A stretch of DNA of 64,000 nt from Herbaspirillum autotrophicum (lineage in GTDB: Bacteria > Pseudomonadota > Gammaproteobacteria > Burkholderiales > Burkholderiaceae_D): contig NZ_LFLS01000005.1 in NCBI RefSeq assembly GCF_001189915.1, positions 62,001 through 126,000 of the forward strand. The letters run 5' to 3'. Below are positions 20,525 to 32,779 of this stretch, piece after piece. The number at the start of each line of letters is the position of its first letter. Position 1 is the first letter of the stretch. The notes beneath the pieces are model-generated. The model saw nothing but the letters and a program-made list of their open reading frames with translations, ran no database searches and was not told the DNA's origin. A program made the translations under genes and the position numbers.

Positions 20525-20542
20525 AATTTCCACGTGGAAATT
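20525..20542. repeat. Perfect 18-bp palindrome between the che and dgk promoters
   Basis: AATTTCCAC followed directly by GTGGAAATT makes a perfect dyad of 18 bases. It lies about 105 bases upstream of the predicted che -35 element and 50 bases upstream of the dgk -35 element, as expected of a dimeric regulator site serving either promoter. Confidence 0.6.
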
Positions 20543-20593
20543 ATGTGTCACAAAGCCGCCCTTTTTCATTGCCGAGTGCCATGGAGCAATAAA

Positions 20594-20622
20594 CTGACAC
20601 GGGTCTGTCAATCTCCTACAAT
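20594..20622 (+). promoter_or_regulatory. Predicted sigma-70 promoter of dgk-panB
   Basis: CTGACA and TACAAT are separated by 17 bases, giving a predicted start site near 20629, 35 bases before the dgk ATG. This gives dgk and panB their own promoter, consistent with their separation from folK. Confidence 0.6.
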
Positions 20623-20663
20623 GCGACTTCATTATTCGCTTTCGTCGTTGCAAAAAAACAAAT

Positions 20664-21305
20664 ATGGATTTAGACACCTGTAAATATATTGTCGTAGAAG
20701 GCCCCATTGGCGCGGGCAAAACCACGCTGACCAACAAACTTGCCGAACGGCTCGGGGCCCAGCCGATACTCGAGCAAGCCCAGGAAAATCCGTTTCTGGA
20801 AAAATTTTATCGGGATGCCAGTCGCTACGCTCTGCAAACCCAGATGTTCTTTTTGTTCCAGCGCATCCAGCAACTGCAAAGTCTGGCCCAGCCGGATTTG
20901 TTCAACACCCGTTTCGTAGCCGATTACCTGCTGGAAAAAGATCCGCTGTTTGCCCGTCTGACGCTGGCCGAAGAGGAGTTGAAACTGTACGAACAGCTCT
21001 ATCGCCATCTGCGTCCGCAAGCCTTGCAACCGGATCTGGTAATTTATCTGCAAGCCGGTCCGGAGACACTGGTCGAACGCATCCGCAAGCGTGGCAATCC
21101 GATGGAAGCATTGATTTCCACTGAATATCTGCAACGTCTGTGCGACAGCTACAGTCACTTTTTTTATCACTACGACGCGGCCCCGATTCTCATCGTCAAC
21201 AATGAACATCTGAACCTGTCTGAACACGAGGAAGATTTTGAATTGTTGTTGTCGCATATCGCCGAGATGCGGGGCAAACGTGCGTTTTTGAATCGAGGAG
21301 AATAG
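20664..21305 (+). CDS. dgk: Deoxynucleoside (deoxyadenosine/deoxyguanosine) kinase
   Basis: The 213-residue kinase phosphorylates deoxynucleosides in salvage. The P-loop [10 protein letters not shown] is at residues 12-20. The dNK-family motif [23 protein letters not shown] follows, with the DRY-like region replaced by [16 protein letters not shown] and a LID with Arg residues ([11 protein letters not shown]). It is 4 bases upstream of panB and is normally folK-linked in beta-proteobacteria. The name deoxyadenosine/deoxyguanosine kinase follows the family; the exact substrate is not shown by sequence. Confidence 0.9.
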   Translation: MDLDTCKYIVVEGPIGAGKTTLTNKLAERLGAQPILEQAQENPFLEKFYRDASRYALQTQMFFLFQRIQQLQSLAQPDLFNTRFVADYLLEKDPLFARLTLAEEELKLYEQLYRHLRPQALQPDLVIYLQAGPETLVERIRKRGNPMEALISTEYLQRLCDSYSHFFYHYDAAPILIVNNEHLNLSEHEEDFELLLSHIAEMRGKRAFLNRGE

Positions 21306-21309
21306 AAAG

Positions 21310-22140
21310 ATGTCAGGGTATCTGCAAGAAACCGCCGGCAAGGGGCGCAGCAAGCCAGTCACCATTCCGACGTTGCAAGCGATGCGCGACAAGGGCGAAA
21401 AGATCAGCATGCTGACCTGTTACGACGCCAGCTTTGCAGCACTGATGGATCGCAACGGCGTCGAAGTGGTGCTGATTGGCGATTCGCTCGGCATGGTCTG
21501 TCAGGGCCACACGTCGACGCTGCCGGTGACGGTCGACCATATCGCGTATCACACTGCCTGTGTGGTGCGCGGCAATCAAAACATGTTGCTCGTGGCAGAC
21601 ATGCCGTTCGGCAGTTATGCAACGCCAACGGCTGCCTTCGAGCATGCGGTACGACTGATACAGGCCGGCGCGCACATGGTCAAGCTGGAAGGCGGCGCCT
21701 GGCTGGCAGATACCGTCAGATTCCTGACCGAACGCAGCATTCCGGTGTGCGCACATCTCGGCCTGACACCGCAGTCCGTACATCAGATGGGCGGCTACAA
21801 GGTACAGGGCAAGACGCTGGCTGGCGCCGAATTGCTGGTTGCCGACGCACTCGCCCTGCAAGCCGCCGGCGCTTCATTGCTGGTGCTGGAAGCGATTCCG
21901 GCAGCGCTCGGTAAAGATGTCACTGCACAATTGCGCATTCCGACCATCGGTATCGGCGCCGGCCCGGACTGTTCCGGCCAGGTACTGGTGATGCACGACA
22001 TGCTGGGCGCATTCCCCGGCCACAAGGCGCGTTTCGTGCGCAACTTCATGGATGGTGCCAGCAGCATTGACGGCGCTGTGCACACCTATGTGACCGCCGT
22101 CCGGGATCAGTCATTCCCGGCCACGGAACATTGCTTCTGA
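21310..22140 (+). CDS. panB: 3-methyl-2-oxobutanoate hydroxymethyltransferase
   Basis: The 276-residue TIM-barrel enzyme makes ketopantoate from ketoisovalerate and methylene-THF, the first step of pantothenate synthesis. Signature segments are [24 protein letters not shown], the metal-binding [18 protein letters not shown] and [18 protein letters not shown]. The length is typical. It forms a two-gene unit with dgk and ends at a strong bidirectional terminator. panC is not in the window. Confidence 0.98.
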   Translation: MSGYLQETAGKGRSKPVTIPTLQAMRDKGEKISMLTCYDASFAALMDRNGVEVVLIGDSLGMVCQGHTSTLPVTVDHIAYHTACVVRGNQNMLLVADMPFGSYATPTAAFEHAVRLIQAGAHMVKLEGGAWLADTVRFLTERSIPVCAHLGLTPQSVHQMGGYKVQGKTLAGAELLVADALALQAAGASLLVLEAIPAALGKDVTAQLRIPTIGIGAGPDCSGQVLVMHDMLGAFPGHKARFVRNFMDGASSIDGAVHTYVTAVRDQSFPATEHCF

Positions 22141-22177
22141 TCGTTGCCATTCACTGCCCGTTGACTGACCAATAAAC

Positions 22178-22213
22178 AAAAACGCCGGCGTTCAGTTGAA
22201 CGCCGGCGTTTTT
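22178..22213. terminator. Bidirectional terminator between panB and dnaJ
   Basis: A perfect 16-bp stem (22178-22193 with 22198-22213) surrounds a 4-base loop, AGTT. The core is ACGCCGGCGTTC with A/T runs at both ends, so it can serve panB (+) and dnaJ (-). Confidence 0.92.
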
Positions 22214-22239
22214 GCGGAGAGTGCGAAGCAGCTTCAGCT

Positions 22240-23373
22240 TTACTCGAAAAACTCTTTGACCTTATCTTTCCAGGTCTTGGTTTGCGGGCTGTGCTTGGCG
22301 CCGCCTTCAGCGGTCAGCGTTTCGAATTCACGCAGCAAATCCTTTTGACGTTCGGTCAGCTTCACCGGCGTCTCTACCACGACGTGGCAGAACAGATCGC
22401 CGGCATAACCGGAACGCACACCCTTGATACCCTTGCTGCGCAAACGGAAGGTCTTGCCCGACTGCGTGCCTTCGGGAATCGTGAAGGATGCCTTGCCATT
22501 GAGCGTCGGCGCTTCAATCTCACCGCCCAGTGCTGCCTTGGCAAATGAAATCGGCATCTCGCAATGCAGATCATCGCCATCGCGCTGGAATACTTCGTGC
22601 GCCTTGATATGGATTTCCACATACAAGTCGCCCGGAGGACCGCCGTTCATGCCCGGCTCACCGTTGCCGGAAGAGCGGATCCGCATGCCGTCGTCAATTC
22701 CTTCCGGAATCTTGACTTCGAGGGTCTTGTTGCGCTTGATGCGACCAGCGCCGGCGCAGGTAACGCACGGTTCCGGCGTAATCTTGCCGCTGCCGTGACA
22801 TTTCGGGCAGGTCTGTTGAATACTGAAAAAACCTTGCTGCATGCGCACCTGACCATGACCACCGCAGGTAGTGCAGGTGATCGGCGAAGTACCCGGCTTG
22901 GCACCGGAACCGTGGCAGGTATCGCACTCATCCCAGGACGGTACCCGGATGGTGGTATCAAATCCGTGCGCCGCCTGTTCCAGCGTGATTTCCAGGTTAT
23001 AGCGCAGATCAGCGCCGCGATACACTTGCGGGCCGGCATTGCGACCACGGCCACCACCGCCGCCGCCGCCGAAAATGTCGCCGAAGATATCGCCGAAGGC
23101 ATCGGCGAATCCGCCGGCACCGCCGCCACCGCCGCCACCCATATTCGGATCCACGCCGGCGTGACCATAGCGGTCATACGCCTCGCGCTTTTGCGGATCG
23201 GACAGCATTTCGTAGGCTTCTTTGGCTTCCTTGAACTTCTCTTCCGCACCTTTGCTGTCCGGATTGCGGTCAGGATGGTACTTCATCGCCAACTTGCGAT
23301 AAGCCTTTTTTATGTCCTCGTCGGAGGCATTTTTGGCCAGGCCCAGTATTTCGTAAAAATCACGTTTTGCCAT
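22240..23373 (-). CDS. dnaJ: Chaperone protein DnaJ (Hsp40)
   Basis: The 377-residue co-chaperone stimulates DnaK ATPase. It has a J domain with the HPD motif (KYHPDRNPD), a Gly/Phe-rich linker (about residues 74-110), four zinc-binding repeats ([32 protein letters not shown]) and C-terminal substrate-binding domains. It follows dnaK by about 250 bases across a probable terminator, so it is probably expressed partly by read-through or from its own promoter. Confidence 0.98.
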   Translation of the reverse strand: MAKRDFYEILGLAKNASDEDIKKAYRKLAMKYHPDRNPDSKGAEEKFKEAKEAYEMLSDPQKREAYDRYGHAGVDPNMGGGGGGGAGGFADAFGDIFGDIFGGGGGGGRGRNAGPQVYRGADLRYNLEITLEQAAHGFDTTIRVPSWDECDTCHGSGAKPGTSPITCTTCGGHGQVRMQQGFFSIQQTCPKCHGSGKITPEPCVTCAGAGRIKRNKTLEVKIPEGIDDGMRIRSSGNGEPGMNGGPPGDLYVEIHIKAHEVFQRDGDDLHCEMPISFAKAALGGEIEAPTLNGKASFTIPEGTQSGKTFRLRSKGIKGVRSGYAGDLFCHVVVETPVKLTERQKDLLREFETLTAEGGAKHSPQTKTWKDKVKEFFE

Positions 23374-23500
23374 GTTTTATAAGCACCTTGTTATTGCGTT
23401 CCCAAGTGGTCCCTGCGACTTCCGTCCAGCCAGACTGGCGAACTGTAGCGTACCGCTGCGGCCCGATCAGCATCGATCAAACCTCAAAACAACCAATACG

Positions 23501-23539
23501 AAAAAGCCGAGAGGCGGCCTCGCGACCGCCTGACTCGGC
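23501..23539 (-). terminator. Rho-independent terminator after dnaK
   Basis: On the minus strand GCCGAG-TCA-GGCGG pairs with CCGCC-T-CTCGGC, followed by TTTTT (23505-23501). It lies in the 253-base dnaK-dnaJ gap, which holds no gene, and would lower dnaJ relative to dnaK. Confidence 0.7.
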
Positions 23540-23626
23540 GTGTCGAACGGCCAGGCCGGACGACGTCTTGCTTTGAACCGGCCTGCTGCGGGCCAGCGCA
23601 ACTGCGCGGCCCGGCATCAGACTGGG

Positions 23627-25567
<1,941 letters not shown>

Positions 25568-25630
25568 GATTTTTTCCTTTGATCCTTAAGTCCCTGAAAT
25601 ACGGGACGACAGTAGTTTTGATGTTTTTAA

Positions 25631-25657
25631 TATGTGGGGAAAAGTGTCACTTTCAAG
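25631..25657 (-). promoter_or_regulatory. Predicted sigma-32 promoter of dnaK
   Basis: On the minus strand CTTGAAA, 11 bases and CCCCACAT agree with the heat-shock consensus CTTGAAA-N11-16-CCCCATNT with one or two mismatches. The predicted start is about 55 bases upstream of dnaK. Confidence 0.72.
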
Positions 25658-25693
25658 CGCTCAGACGCATTGAAAAGCAATTTTCATACCGAA

Positions 25694-26230
25694 TTACTTC
25701 GCTTGCGCCACCGTTACCAGTGCCGGACGCAGCAAACGGTCCGAAATCGTGTATCCCTTTTGCAGTACGGCAACCACGGTGTTGGCTTCTTGTTCAGCCG
25801 GCACGGTGGAAATCGCCTGATGCTTCATCGGATCGAGCTTGTCACCGGCTTGCGGGTTGATTTCCAGCAATTTGTTCTTTTCGAACGCCGACGACAATTG
25901 CTTGAGTGTCATGTCGACGCCTTCTTTCAGCGCTTCCACCGACGGCGTCTCGATCTTGAGCGCCATTTCCAGACTATCCTTGACCGCCAGCAACGATTCG
26001 GCAAAGCCTTCAATCGCAAACTTGTGCGCGCGGCCGATATCTTCCTGGGCCCGGCGACGAACGTTCTCGGCATCAGCCTTGGCGCGCAGGAACGCGTCCT
26101 GCAATTCGGCAGCCTTGAGCTCGGCAGCGGCCAGTTTGTCTTCCGGCGTCGGTTCCGTCGCTACTGCGGCGGTCTCGCCGTCAACGTGAATCGGCTGTTC
26201 GTTTTCCATTTGTTTTTCCGTATCTTGCAT
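25694..26230 (-). CDS. grpE: Nucleotide exchange factor GrpE
   Basis: The 178-residue protein releases ADP from DnaK. It has an acidic N-terminus, a long helix (about residues 28-85; [19 protein letters not shown]) and the C-terminal beta domain with [17 protein letters not shown] and [17 protein letters not shown]. The start at 26230 is preceded by AGGAGG about 12 bases upstream. It is the first gene of the grpE-dnaK-dnaJ order. Confidence 0.97.
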   Translation of the reverse strand: MQDTEKQMENEQPIHVDGETAAVATEPTPEDKLAAAELKAAELQDAFLRAKADAENVRRRAQEDIGRAHKFAIEGFAESLLAVKDSLEMALKIETPSVEALKEGVDMTLKQLSSAFEKNKLLEINPQAGDKLDPMKHQAISTVPAEQEANTVVAVLQKGYTISDRLLRPALVTVAQAK

Positions 26231-26278
26231 ACCTGACTAACCTCCTACAATCAAATGCACCAATGTGTATGGAACCAC

Positions 26279-26306
26279 AAATGGGGCTATCCCTTACATA
26301 TTCAAG
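26279..26306 (-). promoter_or_regulatory. Predicted sigma-32 promoter of grpE
   Basis: On the minus strand CTTGAAT, 13 bases and CCCCATTT match the sigma-32 consensus almost perfectly. The predicted start is about 40 bases upstream of the grpE ATG. No CIRCE element was found beside it, although hrcA is encoded 5 kb away. Confidence 0.85.
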
Positions 26307-26449
26307 GGTCTTTAAACAGTATCTGTCCAATAAAGTGGTTGCTTGCCGCCCTGATTGCGACGACCAGCTCGCGCCAAATATTAACAAAAAGAAACATCGG
26401 CGCAGCCGGCTATTTTAACAGTGCCGCGTTTAGCACTTGCCAAATCGGC

Positions 26450-27556
26450 CTACTCCGGCGCGCCCAGTGTCTTGGCGCGCTGCGCGGATATCTCGCTCTG
26501 CTTTTTTTGTTCTTCCCGCGCGACCATGTTGCTCATGGTCGGCCAACCGATCATATGCTGTTCGGCGATTTCCATCAAACCCTTGCCCCAGGCCGCCGAT
26601 TCATTGAGACAAGGAATGAAGTGAAACTCCTTGCCGCCCGCATGCAGAAATTCGGCCTTGGCTTCCATGGCGATTTCTTCCAGCGTTTCGAGGCAATCGC
26701 TGATGAATCCGGGACACATCACATCCACCCGCTGCACGCCTTCCTGCGCCAGCTTTTGCAATGTGGGGGCCGTGTAAGGTTGCAGCCATTCGGCTTTGCC
26801 GAAGCGCGACTGGAAGGTCACGACATATTCGCTGTCACGCAGATCGAGCGCTTGCGCCAGCAGGCGCGCAGTCTTGAGACACTCGCAATGATAGGGATCG
26901 CCAAGCAGCAAGGTGCGTTTGGGTACGCCATGAAAACTCATCACCAGCTTATCCGGCTGGCCGTGCAAATCCCAATGCGCCAGCACCGATTGGCGCAGCG
27001 CCTGAATATAGCTTTCATGATCGTGATACCCACGCACCAGACGCAGCTCGGGTACGTTGCGTACCTCTGTGTAATGGCGGAACAAGGCGTCGAAAATGGA
27101 GGCGGTGGTGGTCGCTGAATATTGCGGATAAGCCGGCAGGATCAGGATCCGGTCGCAGCCTTCTTGCTTGAGCTGCTGCAACACATCGGGCAAGGCCGGC
27201 TGGCCGTAGCGCATGGCACACACCACGGTAACCTCATGACCGCGCGCTTCCAGCTGGCCATGCAACATGGCGGTCTGCCGTTCGGTATGCACTTTCAGCG
27301 GCGAGCCGTCGCGGGTCCAGATGGAGTCGTATTTCTCGGCCGACTTGCGCGAGCGAAACGGCAGAATGATGCCGTTGAGAATGAACCACCAGATCGCGCG
27401 CGGAATTTCCACCACGCGCGGATCGGACAGGAATTGTTTCAGGTAGCGCCGCACCGCGCGCGGCGTCGGCGCATCAGGCGTGCCGAGATTGACCAGGACG
27501 ACAGCAGTCTTGCTCTGGCTGCCATGAATATAAGGCGGTTCTTTGCGAAATGACAT
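26450..27556 (-). CDS. hemH: Ferrochelatase
   Basis: The 368-residue enzyme inserts Fe(II) into protoporphyrin IX, the last step of heme synthesis. Motifs are [27 protein letters not shown], the [11 protein letters not shown] metal/porphyrin loop, MSFHGVPKR with the active-site His, and [15 protein letters not shown]. It is followed by grpE after 219 bases and preceded by recN by 45 bases, all on the minus strand. A hemJ-like gene lies at 41.6 kb. Confidence 0.97.
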   Translation of the reverse strand: MSFRKEPPYIHGSQSKTAVVLVNLGTPDAPTPRAVRRYLKQFLSDPRVVEIPRAIWWFILNGIILPFRSRKSAEKYDSIWTRDGSPLKVHTERQTAMLHGQLEARGHEVTVVCAMRYGQPALPDVLQQLKQEGCDRILILPAYPQYSATTTASIFDALFRHYTEVRNVPELRLVRGYHDHESYIQALRQSVLAHWDLHGQPDKLVMSFHGVPKRTLLLGDPYHCECLKTARLLAQALDLRDSEYVVTFQSRFGKAEWLQPYTAPTLQKLAQEGVQRVDVMCPGFISDCLETLEEIAMEAKAEFLHAGGKEFHFIPCLNESAAWGKGLMEIAEQHMIGWPTMSNMVAREEQKKQSEISAQRAKTLGAPE

Positions 27557-27601
27557 CGGAATCCGATTGAAAAAAGGGCCGTAACAATCGGCGTTGAGCT
27601 C

Positions 27602-29248
27602 TTACAGGGCGAGCAACTCGCGCGCATGCTTGCGCGTGGTTGCCGTAATTTCCAGTCCACCCAGCATGCGGGCGATTTCTTCGACACGCAACTTGGCGTC
27701 AAGCGGATCGATCTGCGATACCGTCTTGCCATCCTGGCTGCGCTTGCTGACCTGAAAATGCTGGTTGGCCTGACTCGCGACTTGCGGCAAATGCGTCACG
27801 CATAATACCTGACGGTCTTGGCCCAGACGCTTGAGCAAGCGACCCACCACTTCCGCCACGGCGCCGCCGATGCCGCTGTCGACTTCGTCAAAAATCAGGG
27901 TCGGGGTGGCCGTCGCACTGGAAGCGATCACCGAGATGGCCAGCGCAATCCGCGCCAGCTCACCGCCCGAGGCGACTTTGGCCAGCGGCCGCAAGGCCAC
28001 GCCGGCGTGGCCGGCCACCAGAAATTCAATCTGTTCCAGACCATACGCCGCCGGTTCCGCCGGTTGCAGCGCGATGGAGAAGCGTCCGCCCGCCATGCTC
28101 AAGTCTTGCATGGCGTTGCTGACCGCCTCGCTCAACGCCGCAGCGCCCTTGGTGCGGGCCTTCGATAATTTTTGGGCGAGACTGACATAAGCCGCTTTCA
28201 GTTTTTCTTCCTGTACCCGCAAGGCATCGAGGTCGCTGGCATCGGCCAGTTGCCGCAGTTGTTCGGACAGTGTGATGAATTCCTGCGGCAAATCGTCCGG
28301 CATCACGCGGAACTTGCGCGCGGTAGAGTGAATTGCTTCCAGCCGCCGCTCAACTTCCACCAGTCGCGCCGGATCCAGTTCGACCCGACCCAGATAATCA
28401 TTGAGGGCGTACACCGCCTCCTGTAACTGGATCCGGGCCGGTTCCAGCGCATCCAGCACCGGCTTGAGCGCGGCATCGACATCCGTCAGTTTGGATAACT
28501 TCAGCGTCAGTCCGGAAATTTGCGACAGGATGGGCGTATCCGAATCGGAAATCGCCGACAGCGCTTCCTGCGCACCTTCGATCAGGCTGGCAGCGTGCGA
28601 CAGACGGCTGTGCTCATTGGTGATCTCCGACCACTCGCCGGGCTTGACCGCCAGCTTTTCGAGTTCGTTGACTTGCCACTCCAGCCGCTCGCGTTCCAGC
28701 AGCACATTCTTGGCGTTGACTTCAAATTCTTCGCGCTGCCGCGCCAGTGCGCGCCAGACCTTATAGGCAGCAGCCACGGCTTTGGCCTGCTCCTGCAAAC
28801 CGCTCTGACTGTCCAGCAGCAACCTTTGCGCATCCGGTTTGAGCAAGGATTGATGGGCATGCTGGCCGTGGATATCCACCAGCAATTCACCCAGCTCGCG
28901 CAGTTGCGTGGCAGTGGCCGCGATGCCGTTGATGAATGCCTTGGAGCGGCCGGCGTTGTCGATGACACGGCGCACCAGCACGGACGGATCTTCTTCCGCG
29001 AATTCATTGGCGGCAAGCCAGGCCATGGCCGCCTCGCCGGCGCTGAAATCGGCCGAGATATCCGCCTTGGATGCGCCTTCACGCACCACGCTGGCATCGC
29101 CGCGACCGCCCAGCGCCAGCGCCAGGGCATCGATCAGGATCGATTTGCCGGCACCGGTTTCTCCGGTGAATACCGAAAATCCGGGCGCGAACTCAAGTTC
29201 AATCGCATCGACGATGACAAAATCACGAATCGACAAGGTACGCAGCAT
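27602..29248 (-). CDS. recN: DNA repair protein RecN
   Basis: The 548-residue SMC-like ATPase acts in double-strand break repair. Walker A GETGAGKS is at residues 29-36; a central coiled coil (about 150-370) follows; the ABC signature lies in LAKVASGGELARIALA; and Walker B is TLIFDEVDSGIGG. The end contains VLCVTHLPQVASQANQHF. It lies between nadK and hemH, as in many beta-proteobacteria. Confidence 0.97.
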   Translation of the reverse strand: MLRTLSIRDFVIVDAIELEFAPGFSVFTGETGAGKSILIDALALALGGRGDASVVREGASKADISADFSAGEAAMAWLAANEFAEEDPSVLVRRVIDNAGRSKAFINGIAATATQLRELGELLVDIHGQHAHQSLLKPDAQRLLLDSQSGLQEQAKAVAAAYKVWRALARQREEFEVNAKNVLLERERLEWQVNELEKLAVKPGEWSEITNEHSRLSHAASLIEGAQEALSAISDSDTPILSQISGLTLKLSKLTDVDAALKPVLDALEPARIQLQEAVYALNDYLGRVELDPARLVEVERRLEAIHSTARKFRVMPDDLPQEFITLSEQLRQLADASDLDALRVQEEKLKAAYVSLAQKLSKARTKGAAALSEAVSNAMQDLSMAGGRFSIALQPAEPAAYGLEQIEFLVAGHAGVALRPLAKVASGGELARIALAISVIASSATATPTLIFDEVDSGIGGAVAEVVGRLLKRLGQDRQVLCVTHLPQVASQANQHFQVSKRSQDGKTVSQIDPLDAKLRVEEIARMLGGLEITATTRKHARELLAL

Positions 29249-29370
29249 GAGAAGTCAGATCAGAGTGGTTAAGGAAAGGCAAAGGCGGCAGAAAACCGGC
29301 ATAACGGGCCGGTCACAGCGCAAGCAGGTATCCGCATGCCTGCCGCGACCTGCGCCCCCGCGCTTGCCGC

Positions 29371-30288
29371 TTATTGTAGTCGGCCTTCTACCGAAGGGTA
29401 TTCATTCCAGTGCAATTTTTGCCGCAGGGTATCGTAATAACTCCAGCCCTCGGGATGCAGGAAAGTAATCTGATGCGCCGAACGCCGGATCACGATGCGA
29501 TCGCCATGCAGCAGGCTGGTCAGTGATTGCATGTCGAAATTGGCGCTCATGTCGCGGCCATTGACGACCTGAATCACGATTTCGCAGGAGTCGGGAATCA
29601 CGATTGGCCGGTTCGACAAGGCATGCGGTGCAATCGGCACCAGCACGATGCCGTGCAGACTCGGATGCAGTATCGGGCCGCCGGCCGACAACGCATAAGC
29701 AGTAGAACCGGTCGGCGTGGCGACGATCAGGCCGTCCGAACGCTGGTTATACATGAAGCGGCCATCCACCTCGACCCGCAATTCCACCATGCCGGACGAG
29801 GCGCCGCGCGACACCACCACATCATTGAACGCCTGGGCCTGAAAAATCCGCTCGCCATCGCGCAGTACCGTGGCTTCCAGCAGCGAACGCGACTCCGCCT
29901 CCACCTTTCCGTCGAGCATTTCGGCCAATACCGGTATCATGCGGTCTTGGGAAATGTCAGTCATGAAGCCCAGACGCCCCTGATTGATCCCGATCAGCGG
30001 CACATTGTAGGGCGCCAGCTGGCGGGCGATGCCAAGCATGGTGCCGTCGCCGCCGACGACAATGGCGATATCGGCATATTGCCCGATCTGCGCCGGCGAT
30101 ACAGCGTCGTAACCTTCCAGCGCGATGTTTTGCGCGGTCTCGGATTCAAACACGACGGTATGGCCGTGGGCCTCCAGGAACTCGGCGATCTCCGACAATG
30201 ACTGGGCAATACCGGCGGCAAGATATTTGCCGACGATAGCAATGGTTTTCGGCGTTGCCGCCTGTACAGGTAATTTGATGGGCCACAT
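29371..30288 (-). CDS. nadK: NAD kinase
   Basis: The 305-residue enzyme phosphorylates NAD to NADP. The NAD-kinase signature GGDGTML is in [15 protein letters not shown]. It also has [19 protein letters not shown] (the NE/D motif) and [16 protein letters not shown]. It is divergent from the HAD hydrolase gene with only about 35 bases between the starts, so the promoters must overlap. It is followed by recN after 122 bases. Confidence 0.97.
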   Translation of the reverse strand: MWPIKLPVQAATPKTIAIVGKYLAAGIAQSLSEIAEFLEAHGHTVVFESETAQNIALEGYDAVSPAQIGQYADIAIVVGGDGTMLGIARQLAPYNVPLIGINQGRLGFMTDISQDRMIPVLAEMLDGKVEAESRSLLEATVLRDGERIFQAQAFNDVVVSRGASSGMVELRVEVDGRFMYNQRSDGLIVATPTGSTAYALSAGGPILHPSLHGIVLVPIAPHALSNRPIVIPDSCEIVIQVVNGRDMSANFDMQSLTSLLHGDRIVIRRSAHQITFLHPEGWSYYDTLRQKLHWNEYPSVEGRLQ

Positions 30289-30323
30289 GCAGCGGATTAG
30301 AACATAATTTCAGAGAGTTGTTG

Positions 30324-31034
30324 ATGAAACAAAGCGTCAAAGCAGTCCTGTTTGATCTGGACGACACCCTATGGGCAATTGAGCCGGTATTGCAGCGCGC
30401 CGAAGCGCAATTATTCGACTGGCTGCGCCAGCATGCGCCGCGACTGGCAAGTCAGCACTCGGTCGGCAGTCTGCGCGAACGCCGGCAAGCGCTGCTGGCG
30501 GCCGAACCTGCCTATCAGATCAATTTGTGGGCCCTGCGCCATGCGGTCCTGACGCAGGCCCTGCGCGAAAGCGAGGAAGATCTGCAACTGGCCGACCCGG
30601 CCATGGTCATCTTCACCACCGCCCGCAACAGCGTCGAACCGTTCGACGACGTCGTCCCCGGATTGCAGCGATTGGCGCAACGGCTGGTGCTGGGCACCAT
30701 TTCCAACGGCTTTGCCGATCTGAAGCACATCGGCCTGGCCGACCATTTCCGCACCTCGCTTGCGGCCCATCAGTTTGGCTCGGCCAAACCCGATCCCGCC
30801 ATTTTCCACGCCGCCTGCGACGCGCTGCAACTGACCCCGGCCGAGACCGTGTATGTCGGCGACGACCTGACGCTGGATGTGCTCGGCGCCCAGCAAGCCG
30901 GGTTGCAAGCGGTCTGGATGAATCGCTTCAACCGGCCGCTGCCGCCGCATGTCAAACCCGACGCTATCTGCACCAATCTGTACGAACTGGATGCATGGCT
31001 GCGTGCAGCATCCGATAAATCACCAGGAAACTGA
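30324..31034 (+). CDS. HAD family hydrolase (HAD-IA, YjjG/phosphoglycolate-phosphatase-like)
   Basis: The 236-residue protein has the HAD motif I VLFDLDDTLW at residues 8-17, a helical cap, motif II in LGTISNGFAD, Lys in GSAKPDPAIF, and motif IV YVGDDLTLDVLGA. I chose ATG 30324 (MKQSVKAV) instead of the TTG two codons earlier. The substrate is not evident. It lies between nadK (divergent) and hrcA (same strand, 44 bases downstream). Confidence 0.92.
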   Translation: MKQSVKAVLFDLDDTLWAIEPVLQRAEAQLFDWLRQHAPRLASQHSVGSLRERRQALLAAEPAYQINLWALRHAVLTQALRESEEDLQLADPAMVIFTTARNSVEPFDDVVPGLQRLAQRLVLGTISNGFADLKHIGLADHFRTSLAAHQFGSAKPDPAIFHAACDALQLTPAETVYVGDDLTLDVLGAQQAGLQAVWMNRFNRPLPPHVKPDAICTNLYELDAWLRAASDKSPGN

Positions 31035-31078
31035 AGAAGACGCTGGCAGGCAGGGGCTGCGGTCGTTAGAATAGCCAC

Positions 31079-32095
31079 ATGGATAGTCGCGCACAAACTC
31101 TGCTCAAAGCTTTGGTCGAACGGTACATCGCCGATGGGCAACCGGTAGGCTCGCGCGCGCTGTCGAAAATTTCGGGCCTGGAGCTGTCACCGGCCACGAT
31201 TCGCAACATCATGGCGGATCTGGAAGAAATGGGATTCGTCGCCAGTCCCCATACTTCCGCCGGACGGGTACCGACGCCACGGGGCTACCGCGTTTTTGTC
31301 GATACGCTGCTGACGGTTGATCCGATTGACGAAGCCGCACTGGAAAGCAGCCTGCAATCGCGCTTCCCGGCCAACTCGCAACAAAAGATCATCACCAATG
31401 CGGCGCAAGTGCTGTCGTCACTGTCGCACTTTGCCGGCGTCGTCATGAGCCCGCGCCGGGAATCGATCTTCCAGCAAATCGAATTCCTGCGCCTGTCTGA
31501 AAAACGCATCCTGCTGGTGATCGTCGGCCCCGGCGGCGATGTCCAGAATCGTCTGTTGCTGACCGATGTCGATTACACGCCGTCGCAACTGGTGCAGGCT
31601 GCCAACTATATCAACCAGCATTACGGCGGCCTCGGCTTCGACGAGGTCCGCATCCGCCTGCAAAGCGAATTGCGGCAATTGCGCGATGACATGACCAGCC
31701 TGATGCAAGCGGCGGTCGAAGCCGGCAGCGACGCCATGACCGAAGACAACGATAGCGTCGTCATCTCGGGCGAACGCAATCTGCTGAGCGTGTCGGACTT
31801 GTCGTCCAACATGACCTCGCTGCGCAAGCTGTTTGAAATGTTCGAACAAAAAACCAGCCTGATGCAATTGCTCGATGTGTCCAGCAAAGCCAGCGGAGTA
31901 CAGATTTTCATCGGCGGCGAATCGCAACTGGTGCCGATGGATGACATGAGCATTGTCACTGCGCCGTATGAAGTCAACGGCAAGATCGTCGGCACTCTCG
32001 GCGTCATCGGCCCGACCCGCATGGCCTACGAACGCGTGATCCCTATCGTCGACATCACTGCCAAGCTGCTGTCGAGCGCCCTCAGCAATTCCTGA
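31079..32095 (+). CDS. hrcA: Heat-inducible transcription repressor HrcA
   Basis: The 338-residue repressor binds CIRCE elements at chaperone genes such as groESL. The N-terminal winged helix contains [13 protein letters not shown] and [18 protein letters not shown], then [20 protein letters not shown]. The C-terminal GAF-like domain ends with [21 protein letters not shown]. No CIRCE palindrome was seen in this window, and the local grpE and dnaK promoters look sigma-32 dependent, so its targets are probably elsewhere. Confidence 0.97.
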   Translation: MDSRAQTLLKALVERYIADGQPVGSRALSKISGLELSPATIRNIMADLEEMGFVASPHTSAGRVPTPRGYRVFVDTLLTVDPIDEAALESSLQSRFPANSQQKIITNAAQVLSSLSHFAGVVMSPRRESIFQQIEFLRLSEKRILLVIVGPGGDVQNRLLLTDVDYTPSQLVQAANYINQHYGGLGFDEVRIRLQSELRQLRDDMTSLMQAAVEAGSDAMTEDNDSVVISGERNLLSVSDLSSNMTSLRKLFEMFEQKTSLMQLLDVSSKASGVQIFIGGESQLVPMDDMSIVTAPYEVNGKIVGTLGVIGPTRMAYERVIPIVDITAKLLSSALSNS

Positions 32096-32171
32096 CACAA
32101 CAGCCGGCAGCAACGCCACCATTCCCGGCGCATCACGGCACTGCGGCTGCGGCCGGCAAACTTCATCACCC

Positions 32172-32210
32172 AAAGAAAATCGCCCGGACGCAAATTGCGT
32201 GCGGGCGATT
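32172..32210 (-). terminator. Hairpin terminator downstream of fur
   Basis: A 9-bp stem (AATCGCCCG at 32178-32186 with 32202-32210) encloses an inner dyad ACGCAA-A-TTGCGT. On the minus strand it is followed by TTTTCTTT, which suits fur. On the plus strand no T run follows, so it is a weak stop for hrcA. Confidence 0.6.
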
Positions 32211-32279
32211 GACTGACCGGTATCGCCAGTCCATGTCACCGTGCAGTGACAAGGTCAGCCATGCAAATTCAGTGACCTG

Positions 32280-32705
32280 TTACTTGTTCAGTTTCTGGCA
32301 AGTCTTGCAATGGCCGTACAGGGCCAGTGCATGGTCGGCGATTTCAAAACCGTGTTCTTGCGCGATCTTGACCTGACGCTTCTCGATTTCAGCATCGAAG
32401 AATTCTTCGACCTTGCCGCAATCCAGGCAGACCAGATGGTCATGGTGCGAGCCTTCATTCAATTCGAATACCGCTTTGCCGGTTTCGAAATGATTGCGCT
32501 GCAGCAAGCCAGCCTGCTCGAATTGGGTCAGTACGCGATATACCGTTGCCAGACCGACATCAAGATTGTCGCCGAGCAAAATCTTGTAGACATCTTCGGC
32601 GCTGAGGTGACGTACCTCGGTGTTCTGGAAGATTTCAAGGATTTTCAGACGCGGCAGAGTTGCTTTCAGACCGCTGGCTTTGAGTTCAGATGGATTATTA
32701 GGCAT
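32280..32705 (-). CDS. fur: Ferric uptake regulator Fur
   Basis: The 141-residue iron-responsive repressor has a winged-helix N-terminus ([33 protein letters not shown]), a metal site [16 protein letters not shown] and a second Cys pair CKTCQKLNK. It is divergent from bamE, with 74 bases between the starts, a conserved beta-proteobacterial pair. The Fur-box-like sequences before the two TonB receptor genes at 49.6 and 52.3 kb are plausible targets. Confidence 0.97.
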   Translation of the reverse strand: MPNNPSELKASGLKATLPRLKILEIFQNTEVRHLSAEDVYKILLGDNLDVGLATVYRVLTQFEQAGLLQRNHFETGKAVFELNEGSHHDHLVCLDCGKVEEFFDAEIEKRQVKIAQEHGFEIADHALALYGHCKTCQKLNK

Positions 32706-32779
32706 GTTTCAGTAAAATTCAGGTTATCTGCTTTATCATATAGCGTTTTAGCACAATTGCTCAACCAATTGAAATCTTT

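Noticed and set aside
20283-20663. Possible small gene in the che-dgk gap
   Set aside because: The only frames are antisense or lack ribosome sites; promoters and the palindrome account for the region.
26425-26450. CIRCE-like half site TTAGCACTT upstream of grpE
   Set aside because: The required inverted partner GAGTGCTAA nine bases on is absent, so it is not a CIRCE element.
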